Below, in pieces: positions 7,482 through 16,286 of a DNA stretch of 63,007 nucleotides. The stretch lies in assembly GCA_017457305.1 (NCBI GenBank), contig JAFTHP010000053.1, forward strand, positions 1 to 63,007. Direction: 5' to 3'. The position numbers and the translations under genes are program-made. This DNA is from Clostridia bacterium. GTDB lineage: Bacteria; Bacillota; Clostridia; Christensenellales; CAG-314. The notes under the pieces were generated by a model. The model had not been told where the DNA came from and did not search any database. It worked only from the letters and a program-made list of their open reading frames with translations. How positions within the stretch are numbered: position 1 is the stretch's first letter; every line of letters begins with the position of its first letter.

Positions 7482-8501
7482 ATGCTATCACTACTACTTG
7501 AAAGTGCTGCCGCTGTCGGCAACAGTTGGTCATTACCATTTGAAGATGCTTTCATCATTTGGCTACAGTCTCTTGGTGGAAAAGATTCCTTTATTTACCT
7601 AATAATGCAATTTATCACATTGTTTGGCGAGGAAGCATTGCTTGTTGGAACTATGGGACTTATCTACTGGGGATTTGACAAATCTCGCGGAGAAAGAGTT
7701 GGTTTTATGCTTATGGCAAACTGCTTGCTAAATCCAATGCTCAAAAACGTTGTTTGTCGCAGCAGACCACACATTTCCAATACAAACATCCATAACTTTA
7801 AAGACGTTGAGGGATACAGTTTCCCATCCGGTCACAGCAGTAGCGCTGCAGCAACATACGGTGGAGCAGCAGCCGTTTACAAAGACAAAAAGTTTAAGTG
7901 GCTGTGGGCGTTTGCCATTGTAATGCCAATTCTTGTTGCACTATCACGCAACTATCTAGGCGCACACTACATAACCGACGTTGTTTGCGGACTTGCGCTT
8001 GGTACGTGTGTTGTAATTCTATCGCAATATTTGTACAAAGTTGTTCCAAATAAGTATTGGATTTATATTGGCGCACTTGTGATTGGTATCCCAGGATTTT
8101 TCTACTGCACAACTAACGATTTCTTTACTGGGTACGGCATTTTGCTAGGTTTTGTTTGCGGTATATTCTTTGAAGAAAAAATAACAAAGTTCGAAAACAC
8201 CAAGATTTGGTGGAGAATTGCATTGCGTGTTGCTATCGGTGGCGGATTGTTCCTTGGTTTGAACGAACTGTTCAAAGCAACTGTTGGCCTAATCTACCCA
8301 ACATACAAAGAAAACGTTTGGTTTGAACATATTTTCCGTGTGCTAAGATACGGCTCAATTGTTTTCTTGATGATTGGCGTTTATCCAATGCTATTTAGAG
8401 TAGGCGACAAACTGTTTACCAAATGGGGCTGGATAAAGGACACCGAAACAACAACCACTACCCAAGAAACAATATCCATTGAAGACGTTGTTACTGAATA
8501 A
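7482..8501 (+). CDS. PAP2-family membrane phosphatase
   Basis: A 339-residue polytopic membrane protein with the three phosphatase signature blocks: K-N-V-V-C-R-S-R-P (KX6RP), FPSGHSSS (PSGH) and SRNYLGAHYITDV (SRX5HX3D), within residues about 90-170. Members of the PAP2 superfamily remove phosphate from lipid phosphates such as phosphatidate or undecaprenyl pyrophosphate; the substrate here is not known. At least seven further hydrophobic stretches follow, and the C-terminus is Thr/Glu-rich. AGGAGG precedes the ATG. The gene has its own promoter and terminator and sits between rpmB and the rpe-operon end, splitting an otherwise conserved gene order. Confidence 0.9.
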   Translation: MLSLLLESAAAVGNSWSLPFEDAFIIWLQSLGGKDSFIYLIMQFITLFGEEALLVGTMGLIYWGFDKSRGERVGFMLMANCLLNPMLKNVVCRSRPHISNTNIHNFKDVEGYSFPSGHSSSAAATYGGAAAVYKDKKFKWLWAFAIVMPILVALSRNYLGAHYITDVVCGLALGTCVVILSQYLYKVVPNKYWIYIGALVIGIPGFFYCTTNDFFTGYGILLGFVCGIFFEEKITKFENTKIWWRIALRVAIGGGLFLGLNELFKATVGLIYPTYKENVWFEHIFRVLRYGSIVFLMIGVYPMLFRVGDKLFTKWGWIKDTETTTTTQETISIEDVVTE

Positions 8502-8518
8502 CTAAATCAAACAACAAA

Positions 8519-8548
8519 GGGCATCACAACTAAGTGATGCCCTTTTTT
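8519..8548 (+). terminator. Terminator of the PAP2 gene
   Basis: A perfect 9-bp stem GGGCATCAC/GTGATGCCC with a 6-base loop and a T6 tract. Confidence 0.9.
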
Positions 8549-8665
8549 ATTAGCAATGAAACATCAATGGATAGAATAGGTTGATGCTAAAACAATTTAG
8601 ACAACTACAATATTCTTAATATATGATGAGTACACTGTTATTAAACAAAGTATTAGGCAAAATAA

Positions 8666-8697
8666 AAAGTGTCGAACAAGTATTAGTTCAACACTTT
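8666..8697 (-). terminator. Terminator of the yicC-rpe operon
   Basis: On the minus strand, a 12-bp stem with one G-U pair (AAAGTGTTGAAC/GTTCGACACTTT, 8-base loop) followed by TTTTATTTTG. It begins 5 bases after the stop codon of the SpoVM-like gene. Confidence 0.8.
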
Positions 8698-8702
8698 GAT
8701 TG

Positions 8703-8789
8703 TTATTTTATGACAAATTTTGCTAGCAATACCTTTAAGATTCTGCCAACGAAGCTTGGCAATTTGTAACAAATAATTCTACTTTTCAT
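8703..8789 (-). CDS. spoVM: SpoVM-like sporulation microprotein
   Basis: A 28-codon ORF that starts with ATG at 8789 behind AAGGGGA (about 10 bases upstream) and ends just before the operon terminator. Residues 9-25 read KLPSFVGRILKVLLAKF. This aligns without gaps to residues 7-23 of Bacillus SpoVM (K-L-P-K-F-L-G-G-I-V-R, then L20 and F23), keeping the central proline, F, G, I, a basic residue and L/F of the amphipathic helix. SpoVM marks the positively curved forespore membrane and recruits SpoIVA for coat assembly. Position agrees: in Bacillus spoVM also lies between the rpe end of this operon and rpmB. Identity is inferred from a short motif plus synteny; a chance small ORF is possible but unlikely. 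Confidence 0.72.
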   Translation of the reverse strand: MKSRIICYKLPSFVGRILKVLLAKFVIK

Positions 8790-8850
8790 AACACAAAATC
8801 CCCTTTTTCTACATTATATGCAGTAATTTGGAAAATGTGCAAAAATTAAC

Positions 8851-9486
8851 TTATCTAAGGTTGGAAATAGCTTTTTCCCAGTTATCTGTATTGACAATGG
8901 CACTACCTGCAACTAAAACGTTTGCGCCCGCTTTCTTTACCAAAGGAGCAGTTTGAGTGTTAATTCCGCCATCCACTTGGATGAGAATATCGGGGTTTAG
9001 AGCGCGAATTTGAGCAATGCGTTCAACTGCACTAGGCATAAACTTTTGTCCGCCAAAACCTGGCTCAACGCTCATAACCAGCACCATATCTACAAGTGGC
9101 AAATATGGTTCGATTTCGGCTACTGGAGTTGCAGGCTTGATGGAAATGCCCACCTTGCAACTGCTCTTTTTGATTGCCTTTATGGTTGCAACAACGTCCT
9201 TTGCTGCTTCCATATGGAAGGTAATGATATCCGCACCAGCCTTGGCATAGTTATCTACTACGTTGATTGGATCAACCACCATCAAGTGAACGTCAAGTGG
9301 AATAGTTACCGCTTGTTTTACTTGGGAAACTAGTTGCCAATCAAAGGTGCTGTTGGGAACAAAAATGCCATCCATAACGTCCAAATGAATCCAATCGGCA
9401 CCATCACGTTGAAGCTTGGCGCATTGTGTTTGGATATTAGAAAAATCAAGTGTTAGTATTGAAGGGCTGATAAGAACTTTTTTCAT
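8851..9486 (-). CDS. rpe: Ribulose-phosphate 3-epimerase
   Basis: A 211-residue TIM-barrel enzyme that interconverts ribulose 5-phosphate and xylulose 5-phosphate in the pentose phosphate pathway. ISPSIL opens the barrel, HLDVMDG (34-40) carries the metal-binding His and Asp, DVHLMV holds the second His, and QVDGGIN the catalytic Asp; SVEPGFGGQKF is the phosphate-side loop. It follows rsgA by 25 bases with no strong ribosome site, so translation may depend on coupling or a weak site. It is followed by the SpoVM-like gene and the operon terminator. Confidence 0.95.
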   Translation of the reverse strand: MKKVLISPSILTLDFSNIQTQCAKLQRDGADWIHLDVMDGIFVPNSTFDWQLVSQVKQAVTIPLDVHLMVVDPINVVDNYAKAGADIITFHMEAAKDVVATIKAIKKSSCKVGISIKPATPVAEIEPYLPLVDMVLVMSVEPGFGGQKFMPSAVERIAQIRALNPDILIQVDGGINTQTAPLVKKAGANVLVAGSAIVNTDNWEKAISNLR

Positions 9487-9511
9487 AATTATCTACTATA
9501 AAATATCAAAA

Positions 9512-10384
9512 TTAGTATTGATCTTTTTCTTTTTCCTTGAGTTCGTTGAATTCTTCAACATATCTGTCGTAGCGCTCTTTGTTTAGTCGACCTTCTGCCA
9601 CGGCTTGTCTTACACAACAATCTGGTTCAACGGTGTGGGTGCAAGACGTATATTTGCAACCGCCAATTTGAACAAAATCGTCTAAATACAAATGCAAATC
9701 TTCCGAACGGATATCATCTAAATCACACAAGGAGAAACCGCAAGTATCTACAACGTAACCATCAAATACCTTGTGAATACTGCTATGTCTTGTTGTATGT
9801 GTGCCACGGCCGGTTTTTTGTGACAATCCACCAACTTGACCGTTAAATGAAGGCAACAAAGCGTTCAAAATGGACGTTTTGCCAACGGCTGATTGACCTG
9901 CAAAACAGCACACTTTGCCGCTTATATAGTCTTTTAGCGCGTCCACGTTGCCCGATACTGCTGACATACTGACGATATCGGCAATACCGTTGTAATTTGA
10001 TTGTACTTGGTTTAGAGTGTCAACTGTAAGATCGGTTTTGTTTACCACAATTACTGGCTCAATGCCCTGCTTAAAGCAGTTGATTAGTACCTTATCTGCA
10101 AGATAAAAGTCTGGCTGAGGCTCACTTGCAAGCACTAAAAAGCAAAGGTCAACGTTGGCTATTTCTGGGCGGTAAAGTTTGTTTTTGCGTGGCAAAACTT
10201 CTACAATTACCCCTTTTCCCTTGCCCAAGTCTTCAAACTGAACGTTGTCTCCAACTAGAACGTCTAGTTGCTTGTAACGCAGTTTTTTAGGGGAAAAACA
10301 GGTATACTTGCGTTCTTCAGCTAGAACAGTAAAAACACCACCTACGCCCTTGACAATGCGACCACTAAGTAGTTTACTCTTCAT
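9512..10384 (-). CDS. rsgA: Small ribosomal subunit biogenesis GTPase RsgA
   Basis: A 290-residue circularly permuted GTPase that acts late in 30S maturation. An N-terminal OB-like domain precedes NKTD (G4), then GQSAVGKTS (G1) and DTCG (G3), the permuted order typical of RsgA/YjeQ. The C-terminus has a zinc-binding set of Cys/His (CKYTSCTH, then CC). Its start overlaps the last 11 bases of rlmN, and GGAGGG inside rlmN serves as ribosome site, suggesting coupled translation. In many Bacillota the PP2C phosphatase and Ser/Thr kinase genes (prpC, prkC) sit between rlmN and rsgA; here they are absent. Confidence 0.95.
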   Translation of the reverse strand: MKSKLLSGRIVKGVGGVFTVLAEERKYTCFSPKKLRYKQLDVLVGDNVQFEDLGKGKGVIVEVLPRKNKLYRPEIANVDLCFLVLASEPQPDFYLADKVLINCFKQGIEPVIVVNKTDLTVDTLNQVQSNYNGIADIVSMSAVSGNVDALKDYISGKVCCFAGQSAVGKTSILNALLPSFNGQVGGLSQKTGRGTHTTRHSSIHKVFDGYVVDTCGFSLCDLDDIRSEDLHLYLDDFVQIGGCKYTSCTHTVEPDCCVRQAVAEGRLNKERYDRYVEEFNELKEKEKDQY

Positions 10385-11420
10385 TGTCGCCCTCCAAATA
10401 ACGTTTGCGAAGTTGCCCGCAAGCCCCCTCGATATCGCGCCCCATACTGCGACGTCGTGTTGCCGAAATGCCTAGTTTTTCCAAATAGGAAATAAACTTT
10501 TTTAGAGTGTTTTCGCTAGTTCCCTTTAGTCCTGTTTCCTTGACTGGGTTCAAAGCGATTATATTGACGTGAACGGATAGTCCGCGCAGTAAACTTGCAA
10601 GTTTGAGAGCATGAGAATAACTGTCATTTTGACCGTCAATTAGAGTGTATTCCACAATAACTCTGCGACCTGTTTTGTCAAAATAGTATCTTAGCGCATC
10701 CACAGCTTGCTCAACGGAATAAGCCTTGGTGATGGGCATAATTTGATAACGTTGATCGTTAAAAGCATTGTGCAAGCTTAGTGTCAAGTTGACGTTGTAG
10801 CCTTCGTCGGCAAGTTGCTTCATTTGTGGCACAAGACCACAAGTGGACAAAGAAATGTTGCGTTCAGAGATGTTTAGACCATCGGGACTGCTAACAAGTT
10901 GTAAAAACTTGGTTACATTTTGATAGTTATCCAATGGTTCTCCACTACCCATCAATACAATATTGGTTACGTATCTTTCCTGACCGTTTCCTAGGGCATT
11001 AACTGCAATTACCTGGCCAAGAATTTCGCCAGCGGACAAACTGCGCACTAATCCCCCGAGTGTACTTGCGCAGAACTTGCAACCCATACGACAACCAACT
11101 TGGCTAGAAACACACAAGGTGTTGCCATACTTATATTTCATTAGCACGCCTTCAACCAAGTTGCCGTCACTCATCTTGAAAAGGAACTTTTGCGTGCCAT
11201 CAATTTGTGAAGTTAACGTTTGAATAATTGTACAAGAAAGGGCTACGCACTTTTCCTTTAGTTGACTGCGTAGTTGCTTGCTAATGTTGGTCATACCATC
11301 AAAATCTACACCTTTGTTTAGCCAGCCGAAAATTTGCTTGGCAACAAAGGGTTTAACGGAAAAGTTTTCCGTCAAATATGTGGTAAGCTCTGTTAAGTTG
11401 TAATCTTGTAAAATTATCAT
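10374..11420 (-). CDS. rlmN: Dual-specificity RNA methyltransferase RlmN
   Basis: A 348-residue radical SAM enzyme that methylates C2 of adenosine 2503 in 23S rRNA and A37 in some tRNAs. CRMGCKFC supplies the three cysteines of the 4Fe-4S cluster, SLST and MGSGEPLDN are SAM-site motifs, and the Cys in EGACGQL near the C-terminus is the methyl-carrying residue. It begins 3 bases after the rsmB stop and overlaps rsgA at its end. Length fits the family. Confidence 0.96.
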   Translation of the reverse strand: MIILQDYNLTELTTYLTENFSVKPFVAKQIFGWLNKGVDFDGMTNISKQLRSQLKEKCVALSCTIIQTLTSQIDGTQKFLFKMSDGNLVEGVLMKYKYGNTLCVSSQVGCRMGCKFCASTLGGLVRSLSAGEILGQVIAVNALGNGQERYVTNIVLMGSGEPLDNYQNVTKFLQLVSSPDGLNISERNISLSTCGLVPQMKQLADEGYNVNLTLSLHNAFNDQRYQIMPITKAYSVEQAVDALRYYFDKTGRRVIVEYTLIDGQNDSYSHALKLASLLRGLSVHVNIIALNPVKETGLKGTSENTLKKFISYLEKLGISATRRRSMGRDIEGACGQLRKRYLEGDNEE

Positions 11421-11423
11421 TTG

Positions 11424-12692
11424 TTAACTGATTCGTTGCAAAACTGCAACATAAAATCCTTGTATGCCATCTTTGTGTGGCAAAAATTGATATGTACCTT
11501 GCCCGTTAGCTAGTGGAAACTGTGGCAAAGAGATTGCTGAAAGTTGAAAATTGGGGTTTGCGTTTAGGAATTTTTTGATATTTTGACCATTTTCGTTGTA
11601 GAAAATTGTGCAAGTTGAATAAACAAGATGACCACCTACAGCAACGTAATTGCTACAATTTTGCAAAATTGCTTGTTGTAATTTCATCAAAGAAGAGATG
11701 TCTTCGTTTTGACGGAAAAGCTTGATATCTGGTCTGTTATCCAACACACCAAAACCGCTACAAGGAACGTCGCAAAGCACTGTGTCAAATTTGCTAACCA
11801 TAGATTCGTCTAACTGAGTCATATCTGCAACTTTGGTGGTTACTGCTGTATTCATACGACTAGCATAACTGTTGATAAGCCCAACACGATGTGGATGGAT
11901 ATCGCAACACGTAACGTCAACGTGTGGGCAAAGCTGTTTTAGATAAATGCCCTTACCGCCAGGTGCTGAACAACAATCTAAAAAACTAGATTTGACAAAA
12001 CCTGCGCATATACGAGAAATTGCCATAGATGACAGGCTTTGTATTGTACAGTTGCTATCCAATTGAGGAAGTTTACCTTCCACTACAAAAGCATCGTCAA
12101 AAATTGTTGGCGTTAGCTTTACGCCATATTCTTGTGATAGTTGTTGACAGTCAAGATTGCCTACAAATCGCATTGTGGTTGCATTTTGGGGCTTAAAAGA
12201 TATGATTTGTTCAGCAACTTCCTTGCCGTAGTCCTTGATAACCTTTTTTACCGCCCACAATGGATAACTGTATCTAACACTAAGATTTTCAGCAAAATCA
12301 GTTGGGTAATCGTCGAAAGTAGATATTGTTGCAGAGATATGCTTGAGTGTGGCATTTACAAAACCGACTTGACGTTTGTCGCCTGTTAGCTTGGCAAGCT
12401 CGGCAATGTCGTTTACCACAGCATAAACAGGGATAGACAGCTCTTTTAGGCAGTAAACACCCATCTTTAAAAACAGCAAAACGGCTCCTTTGGGGAGCTT
12501 TTTTACATACTTTGAAATGATATACTGCAACAAAATGTCATTATCCAGTACACCATATACAAGCTTTGTGACAAGGGCCTTTTCCTGCGGTTTGCAAAGG
12601 GAAAGCGACTTGTTCAACGCAATACTACTAAAAGATTGCTCACTAAAAATCTCTTGTAGCGTTTGATAACTTTTTAGAAAAGCATTGTTCAT
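11424..12692 (-). CDS. rsmB: 16S rRNA m5C967 methyltransferase RsmB
   Basis: A 422-residue protein with an N-terminal NusB-like RNA-binding domain (about 1-135) and a SAM-dependent m5C methyltransferase domain. CCSAPGGKG is the SAM motif, DVPCSGFG and STCT carry the two cysteines used in catalysis and product release. Its ATG shares one base with the fmt stop (TAATG), a sign of translational coupling. Some central residues are less conserved than in enteric RsmB, but all key motifs are present. Confidence 0.94.
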   Translation of the reverse strand: MNNAFLKSYQTLQEIFSEQSFSSIALNKSLSLCKPQEKALVTKLVYGVLDNDILLQYIISKYVKKLPKGAVLLFLKMGVYCLKELSIPVYAVVNDIAELAKLTGDKRQVGFVNATLKHISATISTFDDYPTDFAENLSVRYSYPLWAVKKVIKDYGKEVAEQIISFKPQNATTMRFVGNLDCQQLSQEYGVKLTPTIFDDAFVVEGKLPQLDSNCTIQSLSSMAISRICAGFVKSSFLDCCSAPGGKGIYLKQLCPHVDVTCCDIHPHRVGLINSYASRMNTAVTTKVADMTQLDESMVSKFDTVLCDVPCSGFGVLDNRPDIKLFRQNEDISSLMKLQQAILQNCSNYVAVGGHLVYSTCTIFYNENGQNIKKFLNANPNFQLSAISLPQFPLANGQGTYQFLPHKDGIQGFYVAVLQRIS

Positions 12693-13618
12693 TACTCACC
12701 CAAAATTGTGCCTACTTCGATGCGTTTTCCGCACAAAAATGCTGTTGTTGGCATACACTTGGAGTTTTCTGCCTGCAAAACTGTGATATACACAGCCTTG
12801 TTATCACCGCACATAACAGCAAGTTGTTTTTTGGTGCAAAGCACCACTTGACCGGGCACACCATCAAACTGCAAATCGCATGGACGAAGCTCGTGAATTT
12901 TTAGGCGCTTGCCTTGCCAAGTTGTCCAAGCAATCGGGCTAGGATTTAGAGCACGTACAAGGTTGATAATATCGGTGGATGACTTGCTCCAATCAATACG
13001 TTCTTGTTCGGCAGTAATCTTACCTGTGAAGGTAGCTTGTTCTTCGTCTTGTTCGGTGTAGACAGCTTGTCCTTTTTCAATAAGGTCAAGTGCTTCGATT
13101 ACAGCTTCGGCACCCAACACGGAAAGACGTTCAAAAAGTTGTCCGTTAGTTTCAAATGGCAAAATATCCAAAGATTTTTTGACAATTGTTGGACCAGCAT
13201 CTACCTTGCGAACTGTGTTCAAAATGGTAACACCAGTTTTTTCCAATCCTAGCAAAACTGCATACTGAATTGGTGCTGCACCACGAAGTTCGGGGAGTAA
13301 CGAACCGTGAATATTGATGATGCCGTAAGGAGCAATATCAATAACTTCTTGCGATAGAATTTGACCATACGCCGCTGTTACCATAATATCAGGTGCCAAA
13401 TCTTTGAGAATTTGCACACCATCACGGCTAACTTTTTCAAATTGATAAAGTGGAATATTGTGTTGCAAAGCAAACTTTTTTACAGCACAAAACTCTGTTC
13501 TGCCACGTGTGCCAACTTTGTCTGGTTGACAAACGCAAGCCAACAGCTGGTGATGTTCCATTATTGCTTGCAATGCTGGAATACCAAAATCGGGCGTTCC
13601 AAGAAAAATTACTTTCAT
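12692..13618 (-). CDS. fmt: Methionyl-tRNA formyltransferase
   Basis: A 308-residue enzyme that formylates initiator Met-tRNA using 10-formyltetrahydrofolate. INIHGSLLPELRGAAPI contains the catalytic Asn/His and the SLLP loop; the conserved Asp follows in VRKVDAG. The C-terminal OB-like domain binds tRNA. Ribosome site GAGGAC overlaps the end of def, which removes the formyl group later; the def-fmt pairing is nearly universal. Confidence 0.96.
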   Translation of the reverse strand: MKVIFLGTPDFGIPALQAIMEHHQLLACVCQPDKVGTRGRTEFCAVKKFALQHNIPLYQFEKVSRDGVQILKDLAPDIMVTAAYGQILSQEVIDIAPYGIINIHGSLLPELRGAAPIQYAVLLGLEKTGVTILNTVRKVDAGPTIVKKSLDILPFETNGQLFERLSVLGAEAVIEALDLIEKGQAVYTEQDEEQATFTGKITAEQERIDWSKSSTDIINLVRALNPSPIAWTTWQGKRLKIHELRPCDLQFDGVPGQVVLCTKKQLAVMCGDNKAVYITVLQAENSKCMPTTAFLCGKRIEVGTILGE

Positions 13619-13621
13619 TTG

Positions 13622-14080
13622 TTAGTCCTCATCAATGATTTTGCGAACCATCTTGTCGGCAAACAAAATGCCATCTAGGTGGTCCATTTCGTGCAAGAAT
13701 ACTCTTGCAAAATAACCTTCAGCGTGAAGTTGTTGCTTGTTACCATTGCGGTCGTAATATTCGATGTCGATAGTTTCTGGACGGCGAACAATACCCCTAA
13801 ATCCAGGAACGGACAAGCAACCTTCATTATCTAGGCAACTTCCGCTACTTTTTACTAGAACTGGATTTACTAGCTCGTACAATTCGTCTTCCCACAATAC
13901 GATAGCAACGCGTTTGAGTATGCCAACTTGGGGAGCGGCTAGGCCAAGGCCTTCGACAGCATTTAGGGTATCTAACATATCATCCAGTAGTTGATGTAGT
14001 TTAGCATCAAATTTTTCAACTGGTTTACATATCTTCTTGAGCAAAGGATCGCCCATTTTTACAATATTTCTTTTAGCCAT
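13622..14080 (-). CDS. def: Peptide deformylase
   Basis: A 152-residue metalloenzyme that removes the N-formyl group from new proteins. All three motifs are present: GLGLAAPQVG, EGCLSVPG and HEMDH, giving the Cys and two His metal ligands and the catalytic Glu. Ribosome site AGGAAG precedes the ATG, 10 bases after priA. Length is that of the compact type common in Clostridia and Gram-negatives. Confidence 0.96.
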   Translation of the reverse strand: MAKRNIVKMGDPLLKKICKPVEKFDAKLHQLLDDMLDTLNAVEGLGLAAPQVGILKRVAIVLWEDELYELVNPVLVKSSGSCLDNEGCLSVPGFRGIVRRPETIDIEYYDRNGNKQQLHAEGYFARVFLHEMDHLDGILFADKMVRKIIDED

Positions 14081-14090
14081 AATAAACTTC

Positions 14091-16286
14091 CTAGGATAAA
14101 TTTTGTGGGTTTCGTTCTACAAAAATTTGCACACCGCTCTTGGTTTTGTTATCACAAATAAAGAAGATTTGTGGCAACAAAGTGTCTACTTGATGTGGAG
14201 CTACTTTGAGCAAAATTTGAAAACGGAACTTTTTTTCTGCGCGTTTTAGTGGACAGCGCATTTTGTCAAGGTAGAAAAAGGCATCTTCGCACTCCGCTTT
14301 GAGATTGCAAAGGTCAGCAAAGTGTACTGTTAGTTGGTCAATACACTCCTGCTCGCTTTCTCCTTGATAAAGTATTCGTATAATCTCGGCAAAAGGTGGA
14401 AATTGCGATGCTTGGCGCAAGGATATTTCCCTCTTGTAAAAGCCGTTGTAGTCTTGTCTTGAAGCATACTGCAAGCAGTAATGGGTTGGTGTGTAAGTTT
14501 GCAACACAACCTTGCCCGGGACAACGTCTCTACCGCTACGACCAGCAACTTGTGTGATAAGTTGGAAGGTGCGCTCGGTGGCAAGATAATCTTCGTGATG
14601 AAGGCTTTGGTCGCCATCCAACACCCCTACAAGGGTAACCTTGGGGAAGTCGTGCCCCTTGGCTATCATTTGTGTACCAACAAGAATTTGCGCTTCTTGG
14701 TTGCCAAAAGCTTGTAGTATTTTGCCGTGACTTTCCTTAGTGGATGTTGTGTCGGCATCCATACGTAGCACCTTAACATCAGGATACATATGACTAAGCA
14801 AATCTACCACTTGTTGAGTGCCAATGCGTCCTTGTTTGAAACTGTGTTCTTTGCAAGAAGGACATTGGTCTAGCATATAGAAGTGCTTGCCACAATAGTG
14901 ACACTTGAGTTGGTTGTCTTCCCTGTGAACAGTCAAGCTGACGTCACAATCGGTGCATTTTGCCACGTATCCGCACTTTGTGCACATCAAAAAGCTACTG
15001 TAACCACGTCTGTTGAGGAACAACATTGCTTGGTTACCCGCTTTCAACGTTTCGTCTAAACGTTCCTTTAGGGTGTTGGAGAAAATACTGCGGTTGCCCA
15101 AACGTGTTTCCATTGCCATATCGACAATTTCAACAGTAGGAAGTGGACGCTTATTGATGCGGTCGGGCATTGACAATAGTTGTAGCTTGCCGTGGGTTGC
15201 ATCATAAAAGCTACCCAAACTTGGAGTTGCACTACCCAAAACCAAACAAGCACCACTTTGATTTGCACGATATTTTGCAACTTCAATGGTGTTGTAACGT
15301 GGGTTAAAATCACTAATGTAGCTTGAATCGTGTTCTTCGTCAATAATGATAGCGCCAATATTTGATAAAGGTGCAAAAACTGCACTTCTTGCGCCAATGG
15401 CAATCTTTGCTTCGCCACGTTTTAGACGCAACCACTCGTCAAATCTTTCACCTGTTGAAAGACCGCTATGCAAAAGTGCTACCGTATCGCCAAAACGTTG
15501 ACGTAGTTGTCTTAGCATGTTGGGGGTTAAAGAAATTTCTGGCACAAGCATGATGCAACTTTTGCCCTGCTTTACCAAACGTTCTATGACCGTCAAATAT
15601 ACTTCTGTCTTGCCGCTACCAGTTACGCCGTGCAACAAAAACTTTCCGCCGTTACTGGATAAAATTGCATCAACTGCAATTTGTTGTGCTGGCATAAGTG
15701 TGCGTTCTTGTTGATTATCTACTTGCAACTGGGAATAGGGCTTGCGCCTTACTGCAACGGGCGAAAGTGTAACAAAACCCTTTTTAACAAGGCTTTGCAA
15801 AGCGCTATTACCAAACTGCGCATTGAGTTTTTCCGTTAAAGTTGCACCATTTTTATACAAAAAAGTCACTAAATCCCTTTGCTTGTGGGCAGAAGACTTT
15901 AGTGAAGCAAGTATATTGTCTATATTGTCATCGGTAAGAGTTGCTTGATTTTTGAACAACTCCTTAACACGATTTTTGCGCATTTCTGCAGGAATAAAAA
16001 GGCGCAAAACATCCACCCAACGAAGGTGGTATTGCTCGCGCATAAATGATCCCAACTCAATTAGAGAAGGGGAGATAACGGGAAAATCATCCAAACAGCA
16101 GATAATTTCCTTCAATTTTTCTGGCGGACAGGTGGTTGTGAGTTTTTCTTCGATAATGTATCCTTCGGTTTTGCGGTTACCAAAGTTGACGAGCACGCGG
16201 CTGCCCACTTGGTATCCCTCGCCCTTGTAGTCGAATATGCGGTCAATTTCACTAACCGATATGTCCACAATTACCGAGTAAATCAT
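14091..16286 (-). CDS. priA: Primosomal replication-restart helicase PriA
   Basis: A 731-residue helicase that reloads the replisome at stalled forks. GVTGSGKTEV is Walker A, IIDEEHDSSY the DEEH box, and the eight cysteines of the two zinc knuckles lie in the CTKCGYVAKCTDC and CHYCG...CPSC segments. The start was moved to the ATG at 16286, which overlaps the coaBC stop as ATGA; a GTG at 16292 is in frame but closer to the AGGA site. Confidence 0.95.
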   Translation of the reverse strand: MIYSVIVDISVSEIDRIFDYKGEGYQVGSRVLVNFGNRKTEGYIIEEKLTTTCPPEKLKEIICCLDDFPVISPSLIELGSFMREQYHLRWVDVLRLFIPAEMRKNRVKELFKNQATLTDDNIDNILASLKSSAHKQRDLVTFLYKNGATLTEKLNAQFGNSALQSLVKKGFVTLSPVAVRRKPYSQLQVDNQQERTLMPAQQIAVDAILSSNGGKFLLHGVTGSGKTEVYLTVIERLVKQGKSCIMLVPEISLTPNMLRQLRQRFGDTVALLHSGLSTGERFDEWLRLKRGEAKIAIGARSAVFAPLSNIGAIIIDEEHDSSYISDFNPRYNTIEVAKYRANQSGACLVLGSATPSLGSFYDATHGKLQLLSMPDRINKRPLPTVEIVDMAMETRLGNRSIFSNTLKERLDETLKAGNQAMLFLNRRGYSSFLMCTKCGYVAKCTDCDVSLTVHREDNQLKCHYCGKHFYMLDQCPSCKEHSFKQGRIGTQQVVDLLSHMYPDVKVLRMDADTTSTKESHGKILQAFGNQEAQILVGTQMIAKGHDFPKVTLVGVLDGDQSLHHEDYLATERTFQLITQVAGRSGRDVVPGKVVLQTYTPTHYCLQYASRQDYNGFYKREISLRQASQFPPFAEIIRILYQGESEQECIDQLTVHFADLCNLKAECEDAFFYLDKMRCPLKRAEKKFRFQILLKVAPHQVDTLLPQIFFICDNKTKSGVQIFVERNPQNLS

